From: Desulfobulbaceae bacterium UBA5123
GTDB lineage: Bacteria > Desulfobacterota > Desulfobulbia > Desulfobulbales > UBA5123
NCBI GenBank assembly: GCA_002415465.1
Contig: DHYT01000078.1
Coordinates: 659 to 13,035 of the forward strand
Reading direction: 5' to 3'
DNA: 12,377 nt
The notes under the pieces were generated by a model, which saw nothing but the letters and a program-made list of their open reading frames with translations, was not told the origin of the DNA and ran no database searches. How positions within the stretch are numbered: position 1 is the stretch's first letter; every line of letters begins with the position of its first letter. The position numbers and the translations under genes were made by a program. Below, one piece after another: positions 6,515 through 12,377 of this stretch.

Positions 6515-7273
6515 TTACATCGCGATCAGGGCAGAGGCCATCTGGGAGATGGCCTTGCTGGCCTTGCTGTCCGGAAAGGTAAGGAAAAACGGTTTCTGGG
6601 TTCGGATGGCCTTGGCGACATGGCTGTCCAGGGGCATGATGCCGAGCTGGCTCGGGGTGATTTTCAGGAAATTCTGGAGCACCAGGCTCATGTTGTTGAA
6701 CACCGATTCGCCTTCCTTCTTGGTCTGGGCGCTGTTCACCATCAGGTGGAATTCCTTGCGGTCGTATCGGGCGTTGAGCACCTTCATCAGGGCGTAGGCG
6801 TCGGTCATCGAGGTCGGGTCCGGCGACAGCACCACGATGTTGGTCCGCGCCCAGTTGTTGAACCAGAGGACCGAGTCGCCGATGCCGGCGGCGGTGTCGA
6901 TGAGCACGTAATCGAAGCGGCCGATCATCTCCTCAAGGGTGTTGGTGAGGAAGATCTGTTCCTCGTAGGAGAGGTTGGCCATCTCCGGCACCCCGGAGCT
7001 TGCCGGCAGCACAAAAAAGCCGGGGGCCACCTCCACCAGGATGCCGGCCGGGTCCCTGCCCTCCTCGATGGTTTCCCGCAGGTTGTGGCGGACATTGATC
7101 CCCAGCACCACGTCGACGTTGGCCAGCCCCAGGTCGCCGTCGATGAGCAGCACTTGCTTGCCCCGTTGAGACAGGGCCGCGGCCATGTTCACGGAAAACG
7201 AGGTCTTGCCGACGCCGCCCTTGCCGCTGCTGATACAGATGATTGTCGGTTTGGTCTCTGCTCTCTTGTTCAT
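6515..7273 (-). CDS. FlhG/MinD-like P-loop ATPase (ParA superfamily)
   Basis: A 252-residue member of the SIMIBI ATPases that place cell structures. The deviant Walker A SGKGGVGKTS (16-25) has the signature lysine K18, Walker A' is DGDLGLANVD (45-54) and Walker B is VLIDTAAGIG (about 123-132). DGDLGLANVDVVLG and DTAAGIGDSVLWF are more like FlhG/YlxH, which controls flagellar number and position, than like cell-division MinD. The C-terminus SKASKAISQMASALIAM lacks an obvious basic amphipathic membrane-targeting helix such as MinD has. No flhF, flagellar, minC or minE gene is in the window, so its target is unknown. The start at 7273 is one base after the stop of the GGDEF-like gene, with AAGGA about 12 bases upstream, implying tight co-expression. 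A chemotaxis, pilus or division placement role is equally possible. Confidence 0.88.
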   Translation of the reverse strand: MNKRAETKPTIICISSGKGGVGKTSFSVNMAAALSQRGKQVLLIDGDLGLANVDVVLGINVRHNLRETIEEGRDPAGILVEVAPGFFVLPASSGVPEMANLSYEEQIFLTNTLEEMIGRFDYVLIDTAAGIGDSVLWFNNWARTNIVVLSPDPTSMTDAYALMKVLNARYDRKEFHLMVNSAQTKKEGESVFNNMSLVLQNFLKITPSQLGIMPLDSHVAKAIRTQKPFFLTFPDSKASKAISQMASALIAM

Positions 7274-7274
7274 G

Positions 7275-7997
7275 TCAGTTGGTGTCCTTTACCAGAAAAC
7301 CGAAAAGTTGCGCACGTTCCTCCACGGAAACCTGACAGGCGTCTTCCGCCCGAATCCCGGAAACATGACAGATTGGTTCCGCGCCCGGTTGACGGGTGCG
7401 GGCAAGTTCCGCCTCGGCCTGGGCAAGGAGGTTGTCCGGGGAGAAGCGGTCGTTGGCGTAACAGAGCGCGATGCCCATGCGGGTCTCGATGCCGGCGGCC
7501 ATGGCGGCGTTGCGGATGGTCTTGGCCCGCAGGATCGCCTTGCCGAGGTTGGTGCCGGGCAGGATGGCCGCGAATTCGTGGTTGCTGTGCCTCACCAGGA
7601 TGTCCACGTGGTGAAGACATTCCTTGATCGCCTCGGTGATCTGCGTCGGCGCGGCCTCCTTGCCCGCGGCCAGCAGGATCATGGAGCAGGGCAGCCGGGT
7701 CAGCTGCACCCGGTCCAGTTCGGCGCGGAGGATCTTCTTGAGCTGGCTCGGTCCGGGCATGGCGGCGTCGGCGGCGCTGGCGGCGTCGACGCCGTTCTTG
7801 CCGTTGAAGGAGCCGGCAAGGCGGGTCAGGGCCGCCTCCACCTCGGTGGATTCGGCATCGGCGTGCATCAGGAAGAGGCCGAGCAGCGACCGGTCCTTGG
7901 CGGTGATCTTGACGCTGCGCACCGGGTAGCGGTTGGCCTGCTGTTCGAGATCGGCGAAAAAGAGCGCGGAATCCTTGGCGGCGGTGATCCGGGTCAT
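7275..7997 (-). CDS. Protein with a degenerate, probably inactive GGDEF domain
   Basis: A 240-residue protein. Residues from about 85 to 215 align with a GGDEF (diguanylate cyclase) domain: LKKILRAELDRV opens it, VDILVRHSNHEFAAILPGT is the active-site hairpin, and ETRMGIALCYANDRFSPDNLLAQAEAELARTR gives the closing strands. The signature GGDEF reads SNHEF (138-142), the inhibitory RxxD motif reads HHVD (129-132), and the first metal-binding Asp of the DxDxF strand is missing (MILLAAGKEA). It should therefore not make cyclic-di-GMP and may act as a binding or scaffolding protein. The first 80 residues show no domain I recognise. The gene overlaps the metG stop by ATGA, has GGGGAG nine bases before its start, and is followed one base later by the FlhG/MinD-like gene, suggesting a joint role with that ATPase. 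Confidence 0.75.
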   Translation of the reverse strand: MTRITAAKDSALFFADLEQQANRYPVRSVKITAKDRSLLGLFLMHADAESTEVEAALTRLAGSFNGKNGVDAASAADAAMPGPSQLKKILRAELDRVQLTRLPCSMILLAAGKEAAPTQITEAIKECLHHVDILVRHSNHEFAAILPGTNLGKAILRAKTIRNAAMAAGIETRMGIALCYANDRFSPDNLLAQAEAELARTRQPGAEPICHVSGIRAEDACQVSVEERAQLFGFLVKDTN

Positions 7998-9922
7998 GAT
8001 ACCTTGCTCCCCGGCGGCATGGCGCCGCTCAGCGCGGAAAGAACCAGGGCCTTGCCGTCCTTGGCCGCGAGCACCATCCCCTGCGAGGCAATGCCCATCA
8101 GTTTGGCCGGTTTCAGGTTGGCGACGATGATCACCTGCCTGCCCACCATCTCCTCGGGGGTGTAGTGCTCGGCGATGCCGGAGACGATGGTCCGTTCCTC
8201 GGGGGCGAGGACGGTGAGCTTGAGGAGGCGGTCCGATTTCTTGATCCGCTCCGCCGCGATCACCTCGGCCACCCGCAGGTCGATCTTCTGGAATTCGGCG
8301 AAATCGATCAGCCCGTTGCCGCCGTCGGCGGGCGCGGTTTGTTTGCCCTTCTTGACTTCGGGAGCGGTTTTTTGTCCGCCGGGCGCCGGTTCTCCCTGGC
8401 CCTTCTTGTCCAGGCGCGGGAAAAGGGCGGCGGTCTGGTTGATGGCGGCGCCTTCCGGCAGGAGCCCCCAGCGGCCTTGTTCGGTGAAGTTGGCCGGCAA
8501 CCTGATCCCCAGGGCCGCCGCCATCTTTTCGGCGGTGGCCGGCATGATCGGCTGGATGCAGAGGGTGATCAGCCGCAGGCTCTCAAGCAGGTGATAGAGC
8601 ACGGTGGCCAGCCGCTCGCTGCCGGCCGGGTCCTTGGCCAGTTCCCAGGGGGCGTTTTCGACGATGTAGCGGTTGGCGCGGCCGATGACCTCCCACACCG
8701 CCTGCAGGGCCCGATGAAAGGCGAAATGTTCCATCTGGGCCTGAAATTCGGCCACCATCTTGGTCGCCGCCTCGGCCAGTTCGGCATCCTTTGCCGAGGG
8801 GCTGCCGGGGCGGGGCGTCTTGCCGGCGGCGAATTTCTCCACCATGGTCAGCGAACGGCTGAACAGGTTGCCCAGGTCGTTGGCCAGGTCGGAGTTCTGC
8901 CGCGCCACCAGCGCCTCGTTGCTGAACGAGGAGTCGAGGCCGAAGGACATCTCCCGGAGCAGGAAGTAACGCACCGTGTCGGCCCCGTAGGCCGCGACCA
9001 TCTCACCCGGCCGCACCACGTTGCCGATGCTCTTGCTCATCTTGGTGTCGTTGACGTTCCAGTACCCGTGCACATGGAGCTTGCGGTAGGCGGGGAGACC
9101 CATGGCCTGCAGCATGGTCGGCCAGAAGATGCCGTGGGGTTTGAGGATGTCCTTGGCGATGACGTGTTCGGCCCCTGCCCACTGTTCGGCAAAACCGGGC
9201 GCGTCGGGATAGCCGATGCCGGTGAGGTAGTTGATCAGGGCGTCGAACCAGACGTAGGTGACGAACTTCTCGTCAAAGGGCAGCTTGATTCCCCAGGTGA
9301 GACGGCTGGTGGGGCGCGAGATGCAGAGATCCTCCAGCGGCTCGGAGAGGAAGGAGAGCACCTCGTTCCGGTAGCGTTCCGGGGTGATGAATTCCGGGTT
9401 CGCCTCGATATGGTCGATGAGCCACTGCTGGTACTTGCTCATCCGGAAGAAATAGTTCTGTTCGGTGACCGGTTGCGGCGGGGTGAGATGGTCGGGGCAG
9501 TTGCCGCTGACCAGTTCCTTTTCGGTGAGAAACCGCTCGCATCCCTTGCAGTAGAGGCCGCTGTACTCGCTGAAATAGATGTCGCCCTGGTCGTACACCT
9601 TCTGCAGGATATCCTGCACCGTTTTGATGTGGGCGGGATCGGTGGTGCGGATGAAGTTGTCCGGCGCGATGGCGAGCCCCGGCCAGGCGTCGCGGAACTG
9701 GGCGCTGATCAGGTCGACATACTCCTTCACGGCGAGCCCGGCCTTGTCCGCCGCTTCCACCACCTTTTCGCCGTGCTCGTCTGTGCCGGTCTGGAAACGG
9801 ACGGCGTGGCCCGCCAGCCGGTGGTAGCGACAGACGGTGTCGGCGATGATCGCCGAATAGGCATGGCCCAGGTGGGGCTGTGCGTTCACGTAAAATATCG
9901 GGGTGGTTATGTAAAGACTCAT
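7994..9922 (-). CDS. metG: Methionyl-tRNA synthetase with C-terminal tRNA-binding domain
   Basis: MetRS charges tRNA-Met with methionine in the cytoplasm. The 642 residues contain the class I HIGH-type motif HLGH (17-20) and KMSKS (294-298). The connective domain has a single zinc knuckle, CKGC...CPDH (C125, C128, C142, H145), of the kind seen in the Thermus/Aquifex-like group rather than the two-knuckle E. coli form. The anticodon-binding helices follow. A Lys/Pro/Gly-rich linker (about 510-537) leads to an EMAP-II/Trbp111-type OB-fold domain (538-642: FQKIDLRVAEVI...ANLKPAKLMGI...SQGMVLAA). The frame is open 46 codons further upstream, but that part is basic, low-complexity sequence overlapping ricT; MSLYITTPIFYVNAQPHLGH is the proper start. 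Start and stop overlap ricT and the GGDEF-like gene by ATGA, so translation is probably coupled. Confidence 0.97.
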   Translation of the reverse strand: MSLYITTPIFYVNAQPHLGHAYSAIIADTVCRYHRLAGHAVRFQTGTDEHGEKVVEAADKAGLAVKEYVDLISAQFRDAWPGLAIAPDNFIRTTDPAHIKTVQDILQKVYDQGDIYFSEYSGLYCKGCERFLTEKELVSGNCPDHLTPPQPVTEQNYFFRMSKYQQWLIDHIEANPEFITPERYRNEVLSFLSEPLEDLCISRPTSRLTWGIKLPFDEKFVTYVWFDALINYLTGIGYPDAPGFAEQWAGAEHVIAKDILKPHGIFWPTMLQAMGLPAYRKLHVHGYWNVNDTKMSKSIGNVVRPGEMVAAYGADTVRYFLLREMSFGLDSSFSNEALVARQNSDLANDLGNLFSRSLTMVEKFAAGKTPRPGSPSAKDAELAEAATKMVAEFQAQMEHFAFHRALQAVWEVIGRANRYIVENAPWELAKDPAGSERLATVLYHLLESLRLITLCIQPIMPATAEKMAAALGIRLPANFTEQGRWGLLPEGAAINQTAALFPRLDKKGQGEPAPGGQKTAPEVKKGKQTAPADGGNGLIDFAEFQKIDLRVAEVIAAERIKKSDRLLKLTVLAPEERTIVSGIAEHYTPEEMVGRQVIIVANLKPAKLMGIASQGMVLAAKDGKALVLSALSGAMPPGSKVS

Positions 9923-10842
9923 TTTTTGTTTTTCTTCGGTTTCGGCGTGGGTGGTGGTTGGGTCGGCTTGGCCTGTTCCCACTCGCTGCGGGTCAGCACC
10001 TGCGCCTTGTCCCGGTCGTTGGCGGGGGCGACGGTGACGGTTTCCTGCAGCACGTTGCATTGCAGGACCTTGACGGTCTGATCATGCAGCTGGATGGTTT
10101 TGCCGGGGCGCGGCATCATCTTCCTGATCTGCCGGTATGAGTCATACTCGTAGGTCAGGCAGCAGAGGAGGCGGTTGCAGATGCCGGATATCTTGGCCGG
10201 GTTGAGGGGCACGTCCTGCTCCTTGGCCATCTTGATCGACACCGGCGCAAACTTGGTGATGTACGACGCGCAGCAGAGCTCGCGGCCGCAGCAGCCAAGG
10301 CCGCCGATCAGCTTGGTCTCGTGGCGGACGCCGATCTGTCGCATCTCGACCCGGGTGCGGAATTCCTGTACCAGCTCCTTGACCAGTTCGCGGAAATCCA
10401 CCCGGTTTTCGGCGGTGAAATAAAAGATGATCTTGCTGCCGTTGGAGTAGCGCTCCACCATGATCAGTTTCATGTCCAGATTGAGGTGGGCGATCTGGTT
10501 CTGGCAGATGGTAAAGGCTTCCTCTTCCCGCTCGAGGAGGCGGGCGAATTTTTCAGTCTCGTCCTGGCTGGCGCGGCGGAGGATCTTGACCGCCGGCATA
10601 TTCTTTTGCTGCTGCTCCGCAGGCCACTTGAAGCCGGCGCCGATGACCGTCACCGTTTCCGGGCCGTGGTCGGTGTTGATGATAACCAGTTCGTTGGCCT
10701 TGATGTCGGCGATGGCTGCCGTGGCCGCCTGGAGCTGGCTGCCCGGCCGGGACTGGATCTGATAATGAAAGATCTCGGCCTGCGCCGTCGCTTCCTGCGG
10801 GCCGGCGCCGGATTGGTTGTGTGCTTCGCTGTGGGAGTTCAT
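9919..10842 (-). CDS. ricT: RicT/YaaT-type PSP1 domain protein
   Basis: A 307-residue PSP1-domain protein. In Bacillus subtilis RicT (YaaT) joins RicA and RicF in a 4Fe-4S complex that adjusts RNase Y mRNA processing and affects sporulation, competence and biofilm. The core is present: YFTAENRVDFRELVKEL, then RVEMRQIGVR, then GGLGCCGRELCCASYITKF and GICNRLLCCLTYE. Seven cysteines (184, 185, 190, 191, 222, 227, 228) match the iron-sulfur-binding pattern. The tail is a Pro/Lys-rich extension ending PKPKKNKK. I prefer the start at 10842, with GGGTG three bases before it; the ATG at 10896 would add 18 residues and has no visible ribosome site. holB is directly upstream and metG overlaps downstream. 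The holB-ricT neighbourhood is shared with Bacillus, but ricA and ricF are not visible here. Confidence 0.9.
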   Translation of the reverse strand: MNSHSEAHNQSGAGPQEATAQAEIFHYQIQSRPGSQLQAATAAIADIKANELVIINTDHGPETVTVIGAGFKWPAEQQQKNMPAVKILRRASQDETEKFARLLEREEEAFTICQNQIAHLNLDMKLIMVERYSNGSKIIFYFTAENRVDFRELVKELVQEFRTRVEMRQIGVRHETKLIGGLGCCGRELCCASYITKFAPVSIKMAKEQDVPLNPAKISGICNRLLCCLTYEYDSYRQIRKMMPRPGKTIQLHDQTVKVLQCNVLQETVTVAPANDRDKAQVLTRSEWEQAKPTQPPPTPKPKKNKK

Positions 10843-10845
10843 TTT

Positions 10846-10850
10846 CACCC
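10846..10850 (-). promoter_or_regulatory. Ribosome binding site favouring the shorter ricT start
   Basis: GGGTG on the minus strand lies three bases before the ATG at 10842. The spacing is short, so it supports rather than proves this start over the ATG at 10896. Confidence 0.35.
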
Positions 10851-10914
10851 GGTGGTTTGCTGGTCTGGGGCAATCGTTGCGGTGAGCCGCCTTCATTAAA
10901 CGGTCAACATACCA

Positions 10915-11913
10915 TCAAAGGAGCGCAAAGAAAAGCACTTCGCAGACCAGGGCGCGGTTGCAGTTGCGGGAAAGTTGTTTTTCCGCCTCCGCGAGGAGGT
11001 CGAATCGCTCGATGAGATCGGGCAGCGACCACCGCTGCAGGGCAGAAGCGGAGAGCGGTTGCAGATCGCGGCTGCCGATCAGGGCGGCGGGGCCGCCGAT
11101 TGCGGTGATCACCAGATCCCGGAGCCAGAGCCGGAGGAGGTCGAAGAGCTCCGGCAGGGTTTCCTTGAGGGCGCCGCTTTCCTCCGCCAGGTTGAGGAGC
11201 GGTTCAACCCCCTTGGGGGCGGCGGCCGAATACTTGAGCAGGGTTTCGATAATCGTCCGGCGTTGGGCGAGCAGCCCGCTCTTGTGGAGCATGCGGGCCC
11301 GGCCGAGGCTGCCTTCGGCGGCGGCGGCAAGGGCGGCCGCTTCATCCTCGCCGATCTCCTCCTCGCGGGCAAGGGTTGCGGCGACATGCCCGTATGGCAG
11401 GGCGAAGAAGGGGATGACCTGGCAGCGGGAGAGGATGGTGGGCAGGATTCCCCCCGCCTCGTCGCCGGTGAGGATGAGGATGGTGTCGGCGGGCGGCTCT
11501 TCCAGTGTCTTGAGCAAGCTGTTGGCCGCTTCGCGGCGCATGGTGTGCACGTCCGCGAGCAGCGCCACCCGGTGGCGCGCCTCGAGGGGCGGAAAGGAGA
11601 GGGCCTTTTTCAACTCGCGGATCTGGCCGATCTTGATCGCCGCCCCGTCCGGCTCGATGTGGATGAAATCCGGGTGGTTGCCGGAAAAGAGCTTGCGGCA
11701 GGTCGGGCAGTGGCCGCAGGCGGCGCCGTTTTCCAGGGTGTCGCAGTTGAGCCGGGCGGCAAAGGCGATTGCCGCGTCCCGCTTGCCGACCCCGTCCGGG
11801 CCGCGAAAGAGATAGGCATGGGCGATCTTGTCGCTGCCGGCGGAACGGGCCAGAAGCGTTGCGGCCTTGGGCTGACCGCTGATGATGGCGGGGACGGGCT
11901 GGGCGCTGCTCAT
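10915..11913 (-). CDS. holB: DNA polymerase III subunit delta'
   Basis: Delta' is the stator of the clamp loader that opens the beta sliding clamp at primed DNA. The 332 residues show the AAA+ layout of the DnaX/HolB family: a P-loop-like GPDGVGKR (38-45), a zinc module with C57, C66, C69 and C72 (CDTLENGAACGHCPTC), the NSLLKTLEEPP motif (131-141) and the SRC motif (162-164). The P-loop ends in Lys-Arg rather than Lys-Thr/Ser, in keeping with a subunit that need not hydrolyse ATP. DnaX (tau/gamma) is unlikely because the length fits delta' and there is no long C-terminal extension. The start overlaps the stop of the HD-domain gene by ATGA, with CTGGGA just upstream. RicT follows after 72 bases, or 18 if its longer start is used. 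Confidence 0.93.
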   Translation of the reverse strand: MSSAQPVPAIISGQPKAATLLARSAGSDKIAHAYLFRGPDGVGKRDAAIAFAARLNCDTLENGAACGHCPTCRKLFSGNHPDFIHIEPDGAAIKIGQIRELKKALSFPPLEARHRVALLADVHTMRREAANSLLKTLEEPPADTILILTGDEAGGILPTILSRCQVIPFFALPYGHVAATLAREEEIGEDEAAALAAAAEGSLGRARMLHKSGLLAQRRTIIETLLKYSAAAPKGVEPLLNLAEESGALKETLPELFDLLRLWLRDLVITAIGGPAALIGSRDLQPLSASALQRWSLPDLIERFDLLAEAEKQLSRNCNRALVCEVLFFALL

Positions 11914-12377
11914 GGTTCCCAGAGGTTGCGCTGCCGGGGGTCGATCTCCGGCTCGCCGTTGTCCGCCCCCGGAGTCAGGCCGGCCGACAGGCGGCCCGGG
12001 GGGGTGCGGACATAGAGAAAGCGTTCCATGGTCCGCTGGTAGTCGGTCCAGCGGTAGTCGTCCTGCCCGGCCTGATCGCTCAGCCGGTTGACATAGTTGA
12101 TCTTGGAGTCGAGGTCGTCGAGGAAGTTGAGGACAAAGGCCTCCAGCATCATCGGCACCGCCGGGGAGCCGAATTCATGGCGGCCGTGGTGGCTCAGGAT
12201 CAGATGCTTGAGCCGGACGGCGAGCGCCGGCGGGAAGTGGAGGACCGCGTCGATCCGTTTCTGAACCATCTCCACCCCCAGGGTCAGGTGGCCCATCAGG
12301 CGGCCCTCGTCCGAATAGTCAAAGGGATGGGTGGCAAAGGAGAACTCCTTCACCTTGCCGATATCGTGGAGCATGGC
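11910..12377 (-). CDS. HD-domain protein, YhaM-like 3'-5' exoribonuclease (5' end beyond the window)
   Basis: The C-terminal 155 residues of a larger gene that runs off the window edge. The remaining part begins inside the HD domain: AMLHDIGKVKEF gives the metal-binding His-Asp pair, HLTLGVEMV provides the next His, and ILSHHGRHEFGSPAVPMMLEA with NFLDDLDSKIN supplies the last conserved His and Asp residues. SHHG-x-x-E-x-GSP and the LDSKIN ending are typical of the YhaM/CBF1 family, in which an N-terminal OB-fold precedes the HD domain and the enzyme degrades RNA from the 3' end. The OB-fold is not visible here, so this rests on the HD segment. The stop overlaps the holB start, and ricT lies two genes downstream, putting two RNA-metabolism genes in one operon. 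Residues after about 125 are a Gly/Pro-rich tail. Confidence 0.85.
   Translation of the reverse strand, partial: AMLHDIGKVKEFSFATHPFDYSDEGRLMGHLTLGVEMVQKRIDAVLHFPPALAVRLKHLILSHHGRHEFGSPAVPMMLEAFVLNFLDDLDSKINYVNRLSDQAGQDDYRWTDYQRTMERFLYVRTPPGRLSAGLTPGADNGEPEIDPRQRNLWEP

Noticed and set aside
9923..10060. Longer N-terminus for MetRS using the upstream in-frame ATG at 10060.
   Set aside because: The added 46 residues are basic low-complexity sequence overlapping ricT, while MSLYITTPIFYVNAQPHLGH is the normal family start.
8165..10081. A 638-codon plus-strand open frame opposite metG.
   Set aside because: It mirrors metG codons in a GC-rich genome, shows no domain I recognise, and metG with all its motifs explains the region. 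Similar long antisense frames opposite holB (10975-12015), the ATPase gene chain (6620-7627, 7185-8165) and mutS (210-920) are rejected for the same reason.
1..12377. CRISPR arrays, tRNA or rRNA genes, insertion sequences and integrase attachment sites.
   Set aside because: I saw no regularly spaced repeats, no tRNA cloverleaf-like ends, no rRNA motifs and no transposase or integrase signatures. A tool-based scan would be needed to exclude weak cases.

Overview
The window is a compact bacterial chromosome segment. Every gene I can support lies on the minus strand, so the reading order runs from position 12377 down to 1. Most of it is GC-rich with tightly packed, often overlapping genes. The gene set is a YhaM-type HD protein, DNA polymerase III delta', RicT, MetRS with a C-terminal tRNA-binding domain, a GGDEF-like protein, a FlhG/MinD-type ATPase, YggT, DivIVA, DUF167, YfcE, a HIT protein and MutS. 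This suggests a GC-rich Gram-negative of the Desulfobacterota (deltaproteobacterial) type. That placement is inference from gene content and order, with no 16S rRNA or marker search behind it.

Layout in transcription order. (1) 12377-7994: information-processing block, with an HD-domain exoribonuclease-like gene (5' end outside the window), holB, ricT and metG. Three ATGA stop/start overlaps tie this chain together and on into the next gene. (2) 7997-6515: a protein with a clearly degenerate GGDEF domain, then a FlhG/MinD-like P-loop ATPase one base downstream. (3) 6445-5004: yggT, divIVA and a DUF167 (yggU) gene, a small envelope/cell-division cluster. (4) 5003-3125: a visibly more AT-rich interval with looser spacing. 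It holds a DUF4143-type AAA ATPase preceded by an operator-like inverted repeat, a 45-codon start-less open stretch that may be a gene remnant, and a HigA-type antitoxin with no recognisable HigB toxin. It looks like an acquired or decaying insertion between two housekeeping blocks. (5) 3085-1: yfcE-like phosphodiesterase, HIT hydrolase and mutS (3' end outside the window).

The flanking blocks are ordinary and confidently assigned. The parts that deserve a second look are the degenerate GGDEF protein coupled to the ParA/MinD-family ATPase, and the AT-rich island with its orphan antitoxin, remnant and repeat-flanked promoter. I did not find CRISPR arrays, rRNA, tRNA, transposases or integrases. 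There is no gene-free stretch longer than 300 bases; the largest gap is 4810-5003. I see no strong case for a wholly new system here.
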